Shown: positions 34,726 through 44,900 of the stretch, piece after piece
Numbering within the stretch: the first letter of the stretch is position 1
Layout: the number at the start of each line of letters is the position of its first letter
Origin: Halocafeteria seosinensis
Lineage: Eukaryota; Sar; Bigyra; Bicosoecida
NCBI GenBank assembly: GCA_001687465.1
Contig: LVLI01000344.1
Coordinates: forward strand, 27,099 to 91,098
Length of the DNA stretch: 64,000 nucleotides
Direction of reading: 5' to 3'
Notes under the pieces: model-generated
Told to the model about the DNA's origin: nothing
Seen by the model: the letters and a program-made list of their open reading frames with translations, nothing else
Database searches by the model: none
Program-made: the position numbers and the translations under genes

Positions 34726-35168
34726 CGTTTTCTGTCCCTCAAAGGCACCCAATTGTAATTTCTCTTTTGTTTCTAGCAAGTACACTCTATGCACCTTGTA
34801 TCACATCCACCCGGGGAAGTAGAGACCAGTAGGAAAGCCTCGAAACCAACCGAAAGGAATCGAGATCCGAGCAAAGGACGGTCTGCGAGACCTCCGGGAA
34901 TCGGGATCCGGCAGCGCCTCTCGCGGTCCCGGGTCGAAGTCAATCCCACGCCTAGTGACTGGTGTCCGTCCAGTATAGGTAGTACGAAAGTATTGTAGTA
35001 TCACTTTTGCTCCTTCCTCATCTTCTGGCCCCCTCGGCGTCCCGGCTTCCTACTACTCTTTGGTGTCGTTGTTTGATTGATAGCGGGTGCTTCGTGGAAG
35101 TTTGTTCTTTCTTCTGCTCCAGCTTATTCCGGCGTCTTTACCACTCTGTTTGTTGAGGACTTGCAACC
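34726..35168. other. divergent promoter region of SNAPC3 and sideroflexin
   Basis: About 440 bases upstream of both genes. A pyrimidine-rich stretch runs 35000-35160 just before the sideroflexin ATG, where initiator-type promoters often lie. No gene seen. Confidence 0.4.
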
Positions 35169-36830
35169 ATGGGAGTACTGGACGAGGTATTAGGGAACAA
35201 GGAGGAGCAGTACCCTCCCTTTGATCCGAGTATGTATCGTGTGTATTAAGCATGGCTCTTGTTCTGCCACCCTTGCGGGCTTTAGATGACACAACGACCC
35301 CCACCTGATGTATGTCTGTGTACGTGTTTACGAATTCCTGCAGATCGTCCTCGGTTTGATCAAACCCACTATTGGGGACGCTTCCGTCACTTTTTGCAAG
35401 TGGTGAACCCTTTGTAAGTTGGAAGCGACAACCACCTGTTCCAGTTGGGGTGAAAGTCACACGTCATGGATACAGGACTTTGTTGAATTCCCAAGAGAAG
35501 GTATACGAATCTAGAGACTTTCTGAAAAAATGGGAAAGGGGGGAACTCAACCCAAGTGAGGTCACTAACAAAGACCTATGGGAAGCCAAACGAAGTGAGT
35601 ACCTGCTGCGTGAAAGACGACATGTCCATTCCATGAGAAGTATTGACGTGTCTTTTGCGTGCGTGTATCAAACAGTTCGAGATGCGGCAATCCATCCTGA
35701 TACTGGTGAAATAATTCCCTTCTATTTCAGAATGAGCTTTTTTGTGCCCATCAACATACCCATCGCCGCTGGGATGACACTGTGGGGCAACACGGTAAGT
35801 GCCCACCTCCGCTACCAAGACAATAATAATTAAAAGGAAATATAGTTCCCGGCACTGACCCCAGACCCCTTCTCAACTTTTCTGGCAATGGACGAACCAA
35901 AGCTACAACGCTGGGATGAACTACGGGAATCGTAATGCTACGCTCCCTGTTAGTCCAAAGGATCTAGCTGGTGTGTAGTAACTACTGAGTGTGATTGGCA
36001 CAATCTCGTCCATACCGATATCGTTTTATCTCCTTTTATGCAACAGTGTCGTATGTTGGAGCCTGCTCTATTGCGTGCGGTGTAGCATTCGGCTTTGGAA
36101 AATGGAGTAACAAAATAGCAGAGTCGAAACGGTTTGGCCCGACGGTCACAAAGTTGATTCAAAGAGTAAGATAGTGGCTGTATACTTCGGCCGAAATACG
36201 TTGACTTCAATTAGTGTGTGAATGGATGTAACAGTTTGTGCCTTTTACGGCGGTTGCCTTAGCTGGAGCTGGCAACGTCGCTTTCATGCGTTACAACAAC
36301 GTACGGGATGGCATTCGAGTATACGGTACGTTCCTATGTACACACTTCCTTCTAAGAATCCTGCGCTCAAGTGTGCGATTATTTTCAAAACAAAATCAGA
36401 TGAATTCCGCGACGAACAAGGCACCAGTATCACTGCGGGCCGCATAGCCACAGGGCAGGCGGCGTTGACGCGTATGGTCTTGCCTATTCCAAGTACGTAT
36501 TGAGAACAGCAAGCGATGGTACTGAGGGACAACTAACCCTGAACCCTTGGTGTGTATTTCGTTTCAGTCATACTTTTCCCGCCGTATGTACTTGACTTGG
36601 TTAAGCGATCGAAGATGATCACCAATGCCGTCGCCAAAAACCCTCGTCTCAACCTCCCTCTTGAGTTGGCCGTCGTAGCTGTTTGCCTCACCTTTGCTCT
36701 CCCTGCTGCTATTGCCGTTTTCCCGCAAGAATCCGAAGTTGAGGCCACAAAATTGGAGCCGCAATACCATAATCTCAAAGACCGTGAGGGGAAACCTATC
36801 CAGAAGCTGTACTTCAACAAAGGATTGTGA
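35169..36830 (+). CDS. SFXN: sideroflexin, mitochondrial serine/amino-acid carrier
   Basis: Nine small exons (35169-35229, 35344-35413, 35476-35594, 35676-35794, 35865-35970, 36047-36165, 36235-36325, 36400-36492, 36568-36830) give 346 residues, the most intron-dense gene here. Sideroflexins sit in the mitochondrial inner membrane; SFXN1 carries serine into the matrix for one-carbon metabolism. Hallmarks: [36 protein letters not shown], the signature [20 protein letters not shown] (split to stay readable: IHPDTGE then [11 protein letters not shown]), [19 protein letters not shown], RLxPF-type [14 protein letters not shown], and LFPPYVLD. Several hydrophobic helices follow in order. Intron 3 (81 nt) is a stop-free multiple of three. 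All eight phases close, which supports every junction. Confidence 0.93.
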
Positions 36831-36965
36831 GCAGTCTTTTGAAATTTTTGTAGGCAGGGATCTGTATTTGTGTTGCTGAGATGGTGGCTTCACTTGGCAT
36901 GTGCTCCTCTAGGTAACAGTTTCTGAGCACGAGAGGGCACCATTTTTCTGAAACACCATCTCCTC

Positions 36966-39587
36966 TTATGACTGGATGGCGTCACCCAGAGCTGCAAGCT
37001 GACTAAGAAATGTTTCTCCTGAAACTAGTTCGCTTGAACCATAATACACTTTAGTGCGTCTTTGGTCCAAACTTGAACCGCGATGTCTACTTCGTCCCCC
37101 TTCATCATCATCATGGTCTTTGTACTCTTCTGTTTCGTAGTCTACCAGGGATGAGCCCGATGCTCTTGCTGCCCATCTCTGCAGATCATTGTACTCCATG
37201 TAGGAACCCCCACCCATGACAAACACGATCGCCGTAGAGTACTTCACGTTGCCTCTCTCGTCCGCAATTTTGTTCTCGTCCTCATCCAAAGGATCGATCT
37301 TCTCAAACTTTTGTAAGGCACTGCTGCTCTTCTTCCCTTCCATAGCAGCGGATACTATCTTGGTAACCGAACAGGTTGAATCCGAACCAACTAAACTCTT
37401 CATTTGCGCCGAGGCTTTGGAGAGTAACTGACTCACAGCAGATGATGTTTGAGACGTCAGAGCTGAGAGCCATTTGTTGGAAGAGATATCTCCCGAGCTA
37501 CTTGCAACCTGCGAGTGATCTGTGTTTCCCGCCAGCCGCGTCATCGTTCTATGGTTCGCAACATATCGAAGAACTGACATGGACTTGTCGACTTCGGCGG
37601 CCGTAGGAGCCGGTGGTTGAAATTGTTTAGAGGAGTTTTCCGGCGAAGACGCGCTAAGAGTAGAAGACTGTTTAACATGAGCAGCAGCAGATGCCCGAAG
37701 AACCGCTATAAGTTCTTCGCAACACCGAGCTGGCAATGGCGTTGACTGCTCCCAGCTAAAGGCAAAGTCATCAGCACCGTATTTGCTACCCTCCAGTTCC
37801 ACCTTACCATAGGGAGGCTTAGAGCCCAAGGGGCGCGCATCAGGAGATACTAAATAGATACAAGCAAGTCGCAGTCTATCCGTAAACGTACCACTCCCAG
37901 CATTTACCTTGTCCAGGTTAATACCAGGCCTTTGTGTACTAGCACCGTCTCTTCCTCCAGAAAGCTTTTTAACTTCTTCATCAGGGACACCCAGTAGGTT
38001 ATAGACGCTCGCCTGTTGGGCTCGGCTACTTTGCTCCGTTTCTGCCTCAAAAAAAGTCGGAATGGAACGCGAAGCGACTGCTGTCATAACCGACTGGAGC
38101 AAATGGGTGTGGGCCTCTAATCTCCCCTTACGACGGAGCAGAGCGGGAAGTGATCCTACTGCAGAGGCAAGTCCCTCATGTTTACCTTCCAAGGCTGCTC
38201 CTCCATCTAATTCCGCCTCATTGCTTAGATCAATGCCACTATTGCTGGCATCCTGCCTAATCTTTTCCTCAGATGAAGTCACATCAGAGAGTTCTTGGCC
38301 ATGCGCTTCGATTGCCTCAGGGAATGCAGCAGAGCCATATCTCCTCCAGAAATAGTCACGCTCCGGATCCAGATCATGAGACCGACACGGGATAAAAGGA
38401 TTTGGGGACTTCGTGTCATAGCATTGTTCATATATCCAATCTGAGGAGTTCGTATTCTTGTCAATGTTTGGGACACGAGGTTTCTTTTGATACCATTCCT
38501 GTCCTTTTGTCACGTGACCACAGACAATCGCTTGGAGGTGGTCCGCGGCAGCCTCACCACTGATTTCCTTCGGCGCTAAAACCCGATTACCATGGATTCC
38601 AAAGATATCATCGACCAGTCCACTGTATGAGGAAGGATGTGACAAAACCGAGCTTATATCAGTGGTTCTATCCAATAAAATGAGCAAGGGTCTGGAGGAG
38701 TATCCTTCGTTGGAGGGTCCATGAATACCCCCAAAAGAAGCTGAATGATGAGGAAAGAGCGGATCGTTCCCTGCCCGCTGCTGAGCCACTTTGTCTCGTA
38801 GCCTTTCCGAAAGCATATTACCTAGCATCTGTGCTGCCCCATCGTTGGGGCAGAGCATAACCGGGACTTCGCCTATTGAGGCACATACAGACAGGAGTGA
38901 TTCGGCAATCGAACGCATGTACGTCACTACGTGTGCCTCTGTGGTCGAGGGATGATTCATTAACGTGAACGTCCCTTTCCGGTGCAGGGTGAACAATCGT
39001 GTTGTCAGACTGACAAACTCGGTGTATACATCTCGTATGGAACCGACCAATCCCGTTACATTATGTTGGAGGCAGGAAGTGGCAAATTCCTCCAGCATGC
39101 TCCGTGGTGTCTCCGAGATGAATGCGATATGGAATTGCTGATACTTGTGCTCTGACATGTCCTGTACGATATATTGTATGTTGCGTCGTGTGGGAGCGCA
39201 GAAATAGACAACAGGGACATCCGGAATAGTTTCCCGGTCTCCATCGATCAGCAGATGGAGAGTCACACCTTCTTGCCGCAGATCTCCAACGTGCAACACG
39301 GATGAGAATATATCCCTACCCACAGCATCGTAGACCAATATCTTCCACTCATCGCTCCAATCGTTAAAGAGGCCTTCAGTGCTTCCATTGGCCAAGTGCC
39401 GGTCCCCCTCATCCTCGTCCATACTACCTTTCAGAGCCAAGACCTTCCGCAATAAAGCAGCCTGCGCCGACCGAAGAGAAGGCTGATGCGTCGTTGGAAT
39501 GTATCCACGATTCCCCATGGCAGCTCCTCCACCAGTGCCTCCACCACCACCGGAAGCTCCTGCAGCTGAAGCACCCGAACGGTACAT
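36966..39587 (-). CDS. SLY1: Sec1/Munc18-family protein SLY1 (SCFD1)
   Basis: A single exon of 873 codons. SLY1 binds syntaxin-5-type SNAREs and drives ER-Golgi fusion. The N-terminal domain carries WKILVYDAVGRDIFSSVL, GVTLHLLIDGDRETIPDVP, VYFCAPTRRNIQYIVQDMSE and FISETPRSMLEEFA. The middle has PLLILLDRTTDISSVLSHPS and YSGLVDDIFGIHGNRV, and the end has STAIVFVMGGGSYMEYNDLQ, the Sec1-family C-terminal strand before the last helix. At 873 residues it is longer than typical SLY1 (about 640-670); the excess is a Gly-rich N-terminal tail (1-30) and inserts around 440-490 and 620-720 rich in Ser/Ala. It is transcribed away from the alpha-amylase gene. Confidence 0.93.
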   Translation of the reverse strand: MYRSGASAAGASGGGGGTGGGAAMGNRGYIPTTHQPSLRSAQAALLRKVLALKGSMDEDEGDRHLANGSTEGLFNDWSDEWKILVYDAVGRDIFSSVLHVGDLRQEGVTLHLLIDGDRETIPDVPVVYFCAPTRRNIQYIVQDMSEHKYQQFHIAFISETPRSMLEEFATSCLQHNVTGLVGSIRDVYTEFVSLTTRLFTLHRKGTFTLMNHPSTTEAHVVTYMRSIAESLLSVCASIGEVPVMLCPNDGAAQMLGNMLSERLRDKVAQQRAGNDPLFPHHSASFGGIHGPSNEGYSSRPLLILLDRTTDISSVLSHPSSYSGLVDDIFGIHGNRVLAPKEISGEAAADHLQAIVCGHVTKGQEWYQKKPRVPNIDKNTNSSDWIYEQCYDTKSPNPFIPCRSHDLDPERDYFWRRYGSAAFPEAIEAHGQELSDVTSSEEKIRQDASNSGIDLSNEAELDGGAALEGKHEGLASAVGSLPALLRRKGRLEAHTHLLQSVMTAVASRSIPTFFEAETEQSSRAQQASVYNLLGVPDEEVKKLSGGRDGASTQRPGINLDKVNAGSGTFTDRLRLACIYLVSPDARPLGSKPPYGKVELEGSKYGADDFAFSWEQSTPLPARCCEELIAVLRASAAAHVKQSSTLSASSPENSSKQFQPPAPTAAEVDKSMSVLRYVANHRTMTRLAGNTDHSQVASSSGDISSNKWLSALTSQTSSAVSQLLSKASAQMKSLVGSDSTCSVTKIVSAAMEGKKSSSALQKFEKIDPLDEDENKIADERGNVKYSTAIVFVMGGGSYMEYNDLQRWAARASGSSLVDYETEEYKDHDDDEGGRSRHRGSSLDQRRTKVYYGSSELVSGETFLSQLAALGDAIQS

Positions 39588-39804
39588 GACCCCGTTTGTT
39601 GCGCAGAACTAGACTATATCAAACTCGTTTCCCTCTAATGGATAGCCCAAAACTAACTCAATGTTGACGCGCAGATACGCCAAAAAGGAAGAAAAACGAG
39701 CCTACATAAAGGTTACCACAATGTTTGTTCGGTAAGGGAATCGTCCTTCACGCCAGGCTGGCGTGGCCAGCGCCCCCAGCTACAGGAACCCGTAGCCAGA
39801 AAGT

Positions 39805-39811
39805 TATAAAA
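39805..39811 (+). promoter_or_regulatory. candidate TATA box of the alpha-amylase gene
   Basis: TATAAAA, 77 bases upstream of the amylase ATG at 39889, in the 301-base divergent space between SLY1 and the amylase gene. Position is suitable for a TATA box with a short 5' UTR. This is motif plus position only. Confidence 0.4.
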
Positions 39812-39888
39812 TGTAGATAGTTGGAGTCTCTAATATATCTCTCGATATTTGTCTCCGTGGGATTTTGAGAGGGAGCAGAGGTGGTACA

Positions 39889-41501
39889 ATGAAGACTGCG
39901 GTGTCTGTGGGACTGGGGTTAGTCGTTCTGGTAGCGAGCACCACGTTTGTGGAACCCAAATCTGCCGCAGAATGGAAAACGAGAGCGGTCTATCAGCTTC
40001 TCACAGACAGATTCAGTCCAACGGAAGAAACAACAAAACCATGCCCTGATCTCTCAGACTATTGCGGCGGTACTTTCCGGGTAAGTGATCGATCATCCAT
40101 TCTTCAAGATGCGGGCTTACGGTACAATGTACAAGTATATTGTATCTGTATGTGCGCTGAGTGAAATGAGAACTCACTGGGGAGTGCTTCGTGCTTCTCT
40201 GATTAATGATGCAGGGAATTATCAATCATCTGGACTACATATCTGGAATGGGATTCAACGCAATTTGGATTAGCCCAATTCCTGTGCAGGTTAATTCTCC
40301 GTACGCCGGATACCACGGGTATTGGTTTAAGGATTTATGGCAGATCAATCCCCATTTTGGGCAGAAGCAAGATCTAACCGATCTTGTCACGGAATGCCAC
40401 AAACGAGATATCTGGGTCATGCTCGATGTAGTGATGAACCACTGCGGCCCCGTGAACATGGACTTTAGCGAAATCAGTCCTTTCAATGAAAGCAAGTATT
40501 ATCACAGAAAGTGCCAGATCCAGGATTGGAATAACCAAACACAAGTGGAGATATGTCGTCTAGCTAATCTGCCGGATCTGAATCAATCGCAGCCTTTCGT
40601 GTTTGAGCAGTTAACTAACTGGACTCAACATGTCATCAACGACTTTGGGGTAGATGGCTTGCGCGTTGACACGACGCCAGAAGTGGATATCCAGTGGTTT
40701 TGGAAAGAATGGAAATCGAATTATGTGACAAAACAAACATTCTCCACAGGAGAGGTATTGAACGGTGATGTAAACTATGTTGCTCCCTATGCGAACGTCA
40801 TGGGCTCTGTGCTTAGCTATCCTTTGTACTTCAGTCTCCGAGATGTTTTTGCGAATCAAAAGAGCATGTACGAGATCCGTGGAACTCTCAAACAGTACAA
40901 CTCTAGCATAAATGATCCTTCGGTCTTGGGCACATTCATCGATAATCACGACAACCCTCGATTTCTGCATCAGAATGACGACTGGAAACTCTACCAGAAT
41001 GTACTCACCTACATTACATGGGCGGAAGGTATTCCTATAGTTTACTATGGAACTGAGCAGGCTTTTAATGGGGGGAACGATCCACAAAACCGAGAAGCCC
41101 TGTGGCCATCTGGATTCGATACAAGTAGTCACTTCTATCAGCTGCTACAGACATTGCTGAAGTATAAGCTGGCTTTCATTGCAGACTTGAAAGATACGAG
41201 GCAGATTGAGCGATACTGTACGGATAATATCTATGCATTCAGTAGAGGGTATGCTTTTGTGGCTACAACAAATGTCGGTTCGAATGGGCCTCGCCTCCAC
41301 TATACAATTTCGTATCATCCGTACTCTAACGGTGAGACTATATGTAACATATTTTATCCGAACGACGATTGCGTTACGGTTCACGACGGAACTTTTGAAC
41401 TTTATCTGCTAGAAGGAGAAAGTAAAGTGTTTCTGCCGGCTTCCAAATTGGCTTCGCTTGGGAGCAGGAATTCTTCCTCGTTACTTCGTGGTCTTAAGTG
41501 A
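39889..41501 (+). CDS. secreted alpha-amylase, GH13 fungal (Taka-amylase) type
   Basis: Two exons (39889-40080, 40215-41501) give 492 residues. The first 25 form a signal peptide (MKTAVSVGLGLVVLVASTTF, then a polar cleavage region before AEWK), so the enzyme is secreted or vacuolar and hydrolyses internal alpha-1,4 links in starch or glycogen. The mature start follows the fungal pattern (AVYQLLTDRF, CPDLSDYCGGTF). GH13 regions: I DVVMNH 135-140; II GLRVDTTPE with nucleophile D216; III STGEVLNG with acid E244; IV FIDNHDN with D310. NGGNDPQNREALW matches the Taka-amylase end of the barrel. The region II tail TTPE replaces the usual TVKH, so two subsite residues differ. A short C-terminal beta domain is present; no starch-binding domain. 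Confidence 0.94.
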
Positions 41502-41990
41502 ACAGTCTGTAGCTACTGGGGGCTTTTTCTCGGGAAGCATTTTGATATGTGCTACTCAATTTTTGCAAAATGAGAATAATTCGATTTGGTACCGTTTGTC
41601 GTCTTCGGCCTCCGCCGTTTCGTTGCAAACCCTGTGCTTCGTGCTTCGCGCTTCGCGTAACTCACGCAGTCTCCTCAAAAGTGAAAGGAGAGATTGTCGC
41701 ATCTTAGCCTGGACAATGCCTTTTTTGTCCCCCTGAGCGTTCCCCCATCTATTATCTCCTCTGTTTTTGTGTGGCAGAATGGATGTGGTCGATAGATTCA
41801 TTAGAGATAATGGATTATACACTGACTTGTTGATAGTGTATGGTCGAGAGGTCACTGAGACATGCGTGCTAGTTCTTCATTAAGTCAAAAGGAACCGCTT
41901 TTCTGCTAAGTTATTGACCATCTATCCACTCCATTTCTTGTACAAGCAGCCTTTTCGAGACACATACAGCACATTATATTCTCTTACATA
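41502..41990. other. intergenic region between amylase and THOC2
   Basis: About 490 bases between tandem plus-strand genes: amylase 3' UTR and THOC2 promoter. No coding or RNA feature seen. Confidence 0.4.
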
Positions 41991-44900
41991 ATGGCTCATT
42001 TGAGTGCCGTAGATTCCACATTTGCATGCAAGATATCGGAGCAGCAGCTGTCCCAATCGGTGTCGAGAGAGCAATGGCACGATGCAGTGGTGCAGGAACT
42101 GCAAGAAGCTGTGGGCTATTTGCGTGACAATGCCGCGGATACAGATTCTTCCACACGAACTCAGCACGAGGAAACCATTCGGGAGATTATGTGTGACCTG
42201 ACAGCCTATTGCTTGGCCCAGAAATGCCCTGTCAACTTAGTAATGTCCCTCTTACAGCAGGCGAAAGTGGACCAAGTCAGCAGCGCTCAAGATATTGTGG
42301 TGGATGTATTATGGTTGTTCGGAGCGGTTTACTGTCATAGGGTTGATGAGACGGAAGATGGGGATACGCAGATGGAACAGGTGGATACCACCAGTGGGCA
42401 ATTAAACAGTTGTCGTCAGAGCCAAAGAGGGGGTTGGACCCGGTTTGGTCAGCTCGCCCGGACATTGCAAGACCAAGAAATCGTACAGACGGCAAAGTTG
42501 ATCGAGAGGTTTGATTTGGACCTGTTAAAGCAATCGGAACTTACAGATGCTTCGTGGTTTAGAAATAAGGTGGTCCGGGTTAATACGAAGTTGTTTTATA
42601 CGCAACATAAGTATAACCTACTCCGGGAAGACTCAGAGGGGTACGCACGCCTCTTGACAACGCTTCTAGGTTGCAACATGGCCACACGAAGTCCTTCCGC
42701 TATAATAAGGAGAACGCATTCCCTCGTTGGATATTTCAAACTTGACCCAAATAGAGTATTTGATCTGGTTTTAGAAGCCATGGAGTATAGTATAGCCGCC
42801 GGAATGTGGAGTCCCAAAGCGAGAGTTCATAAGAGTCTTGTGTGTGGAACAGAGATGGAACAGCGGACCCCTACAGTCAATCTAAATACTCTTCGAAATT
42901 ATGCGACAATTTTGAATGAATTTCGAGCAACGAACTTGAAACACATTTTGGGTTTCAAGTTTTCGAGCTGTCAACCGAAAGATGCCTCGGTGATGAGTCT
43001 CACTCCCTATTCCCTGTGTTCTGTCGCCGCCGAATTGGTAGCATTAAATTTACTGCAGGTTGCAGACATCTGGCTGTATCTTTCTCCCGAAAGTGAGGAT
43101 TCCAATGGTGGGATTCTCGAAAGCCTGGATAACCAAATTAGGAGCTACACTGTCATATCTCTCACACAAGAAACCAAAGAGTCCTCTTCAACAAATGGTC
43201 AAGATGCTCCGACTGATATTGGAATGGCATATGGTGGTACATTCAATGGACATTCGGCGGCATTAACACTAGCTCAATCCACCGCAACACCTGAAGCAGT
43301 GTTTACGTCAAAGCCCCAAGACATCCCCCTATCCAACGATCAGAAAGTTGGTCTGGTGGAGGGTCTTATCCAGTTTATGTATGGAACAGCCTCCAAGTTA
43401 AAGGAGCTCAGTGTTTGTTTTCCCTTTACTGACGTTACATTCGGTGATGAAGAAGTAGAGACTCTGGTCGCCCTGTTTAGGCGCAGCTGGAAGGCCCTAG
43501 TGGAATGCTGTCGACGCATCGCTCAGGAAAGGAATGTCCACGTTGGCATGTACCCTACAGTAGGCTTTGCCCTGTGCCGTCTGGTCGACTGTCTGATCCG
43601 ACCAACTTTTGCCTGTATCGCTCATGGAGACGAAAATGAGAGCAGCAACTATGAGCATGTCTGTAAGGTTTTATGTTGCCTTCCTCCGCTGCTGCGATTG
43701 ACTGGGCCATGTCTCTCTAACGATTTGTCGACAATGGGTATGATGTGCTCTATAGTACGCTATGCGTGGAGGAATCGAATTGATGAGTCGAAAGTAGATC
43801 CACAAGGCGGAAATTCAACTCTGGCGGATATGTATACCCGACTACAAATAAATCGCAGGGGACCCCTTGCTGCTTCGTTTCAGATTCTGCTGTACTGTCT
43901 TTTGCCGTCCCTCAAATTGTGTGGCTCAGACGTTAACATCGCTTCGCAAGTATGGGATATACTGTGGCAGCAGCCTTGGTGCCTACGTTATTACGCCTAC
44001 AACTTTATGCAACAGGAAGCTTCCGAAAACTCCGGATTAGTCCCATTCACTTCAGATTACTATTACATCCACGAGGAATGCGATCCATGTATCGTTTGGG
44101 GTTGGAGTACGTCAGCGATCGATGTCACAAACGAAGATCCTTGGTGGAGTAGGTGCGACTACGGACATGGATTTGATAGGCTTCTGAAACTTACAAATGC
44201 AAAAACATCTTGGGCTACTCGGAACACGCTGAAACGCGTAGCCAGCGACACGATCAAGCAGGCTGCTCGATCTATAGGCAAAATTTCACATTGCAATCCC
44301 ATTCCTGCATTCGATGCGATTTTGAATCAAATTGAGAAGTATGACAATCTAATCAGATTGGTTTTAGATGCAATGAAGTTTGTGACCCCGCTATCACTGG
44401 ATGTGGTCGCGTTCTTAGTGACCCAAAAATTGGCGTCTTCCCGGGCAGCTTTTCAACCCGATGGCCTGACCCCCGAGCTTTGGCTAACATCCTTGTCCAC
44501 ATTTGCTGCCCAATTCTTCCAGCGTTATCATGTGTGCAGCTTGGACGCACTGTTTAGTATGTTTATCCATAGACTCGTCAAAAGAGAGATGCATCCGATT
44601 GCTCCTGTGAAGGAAATCTTGGAACGAGTTGGGGGAATTCGGTTTTCCATCGATATTTCAGATGAGGAAGTAGAGGGCCAGGCCGGATCTAATGCGCTTC
44701 GAGCCATAACAACGATGGTTGATGTGAATGAGCTACCATCAGATGCATGTACTAAATCGCTTGTGCGTAGTTTACTGGCTGGTGATACACAGCTTGATGG
44801 AGCGCTCCAAAGTGGAAACCGGACCCGACCCTTTATGCCTTTCTACCTCTTGCTTGTCGGCTTAAGAAACGAGTCTGTCTACGGTGAAGGGGCTGACTCT

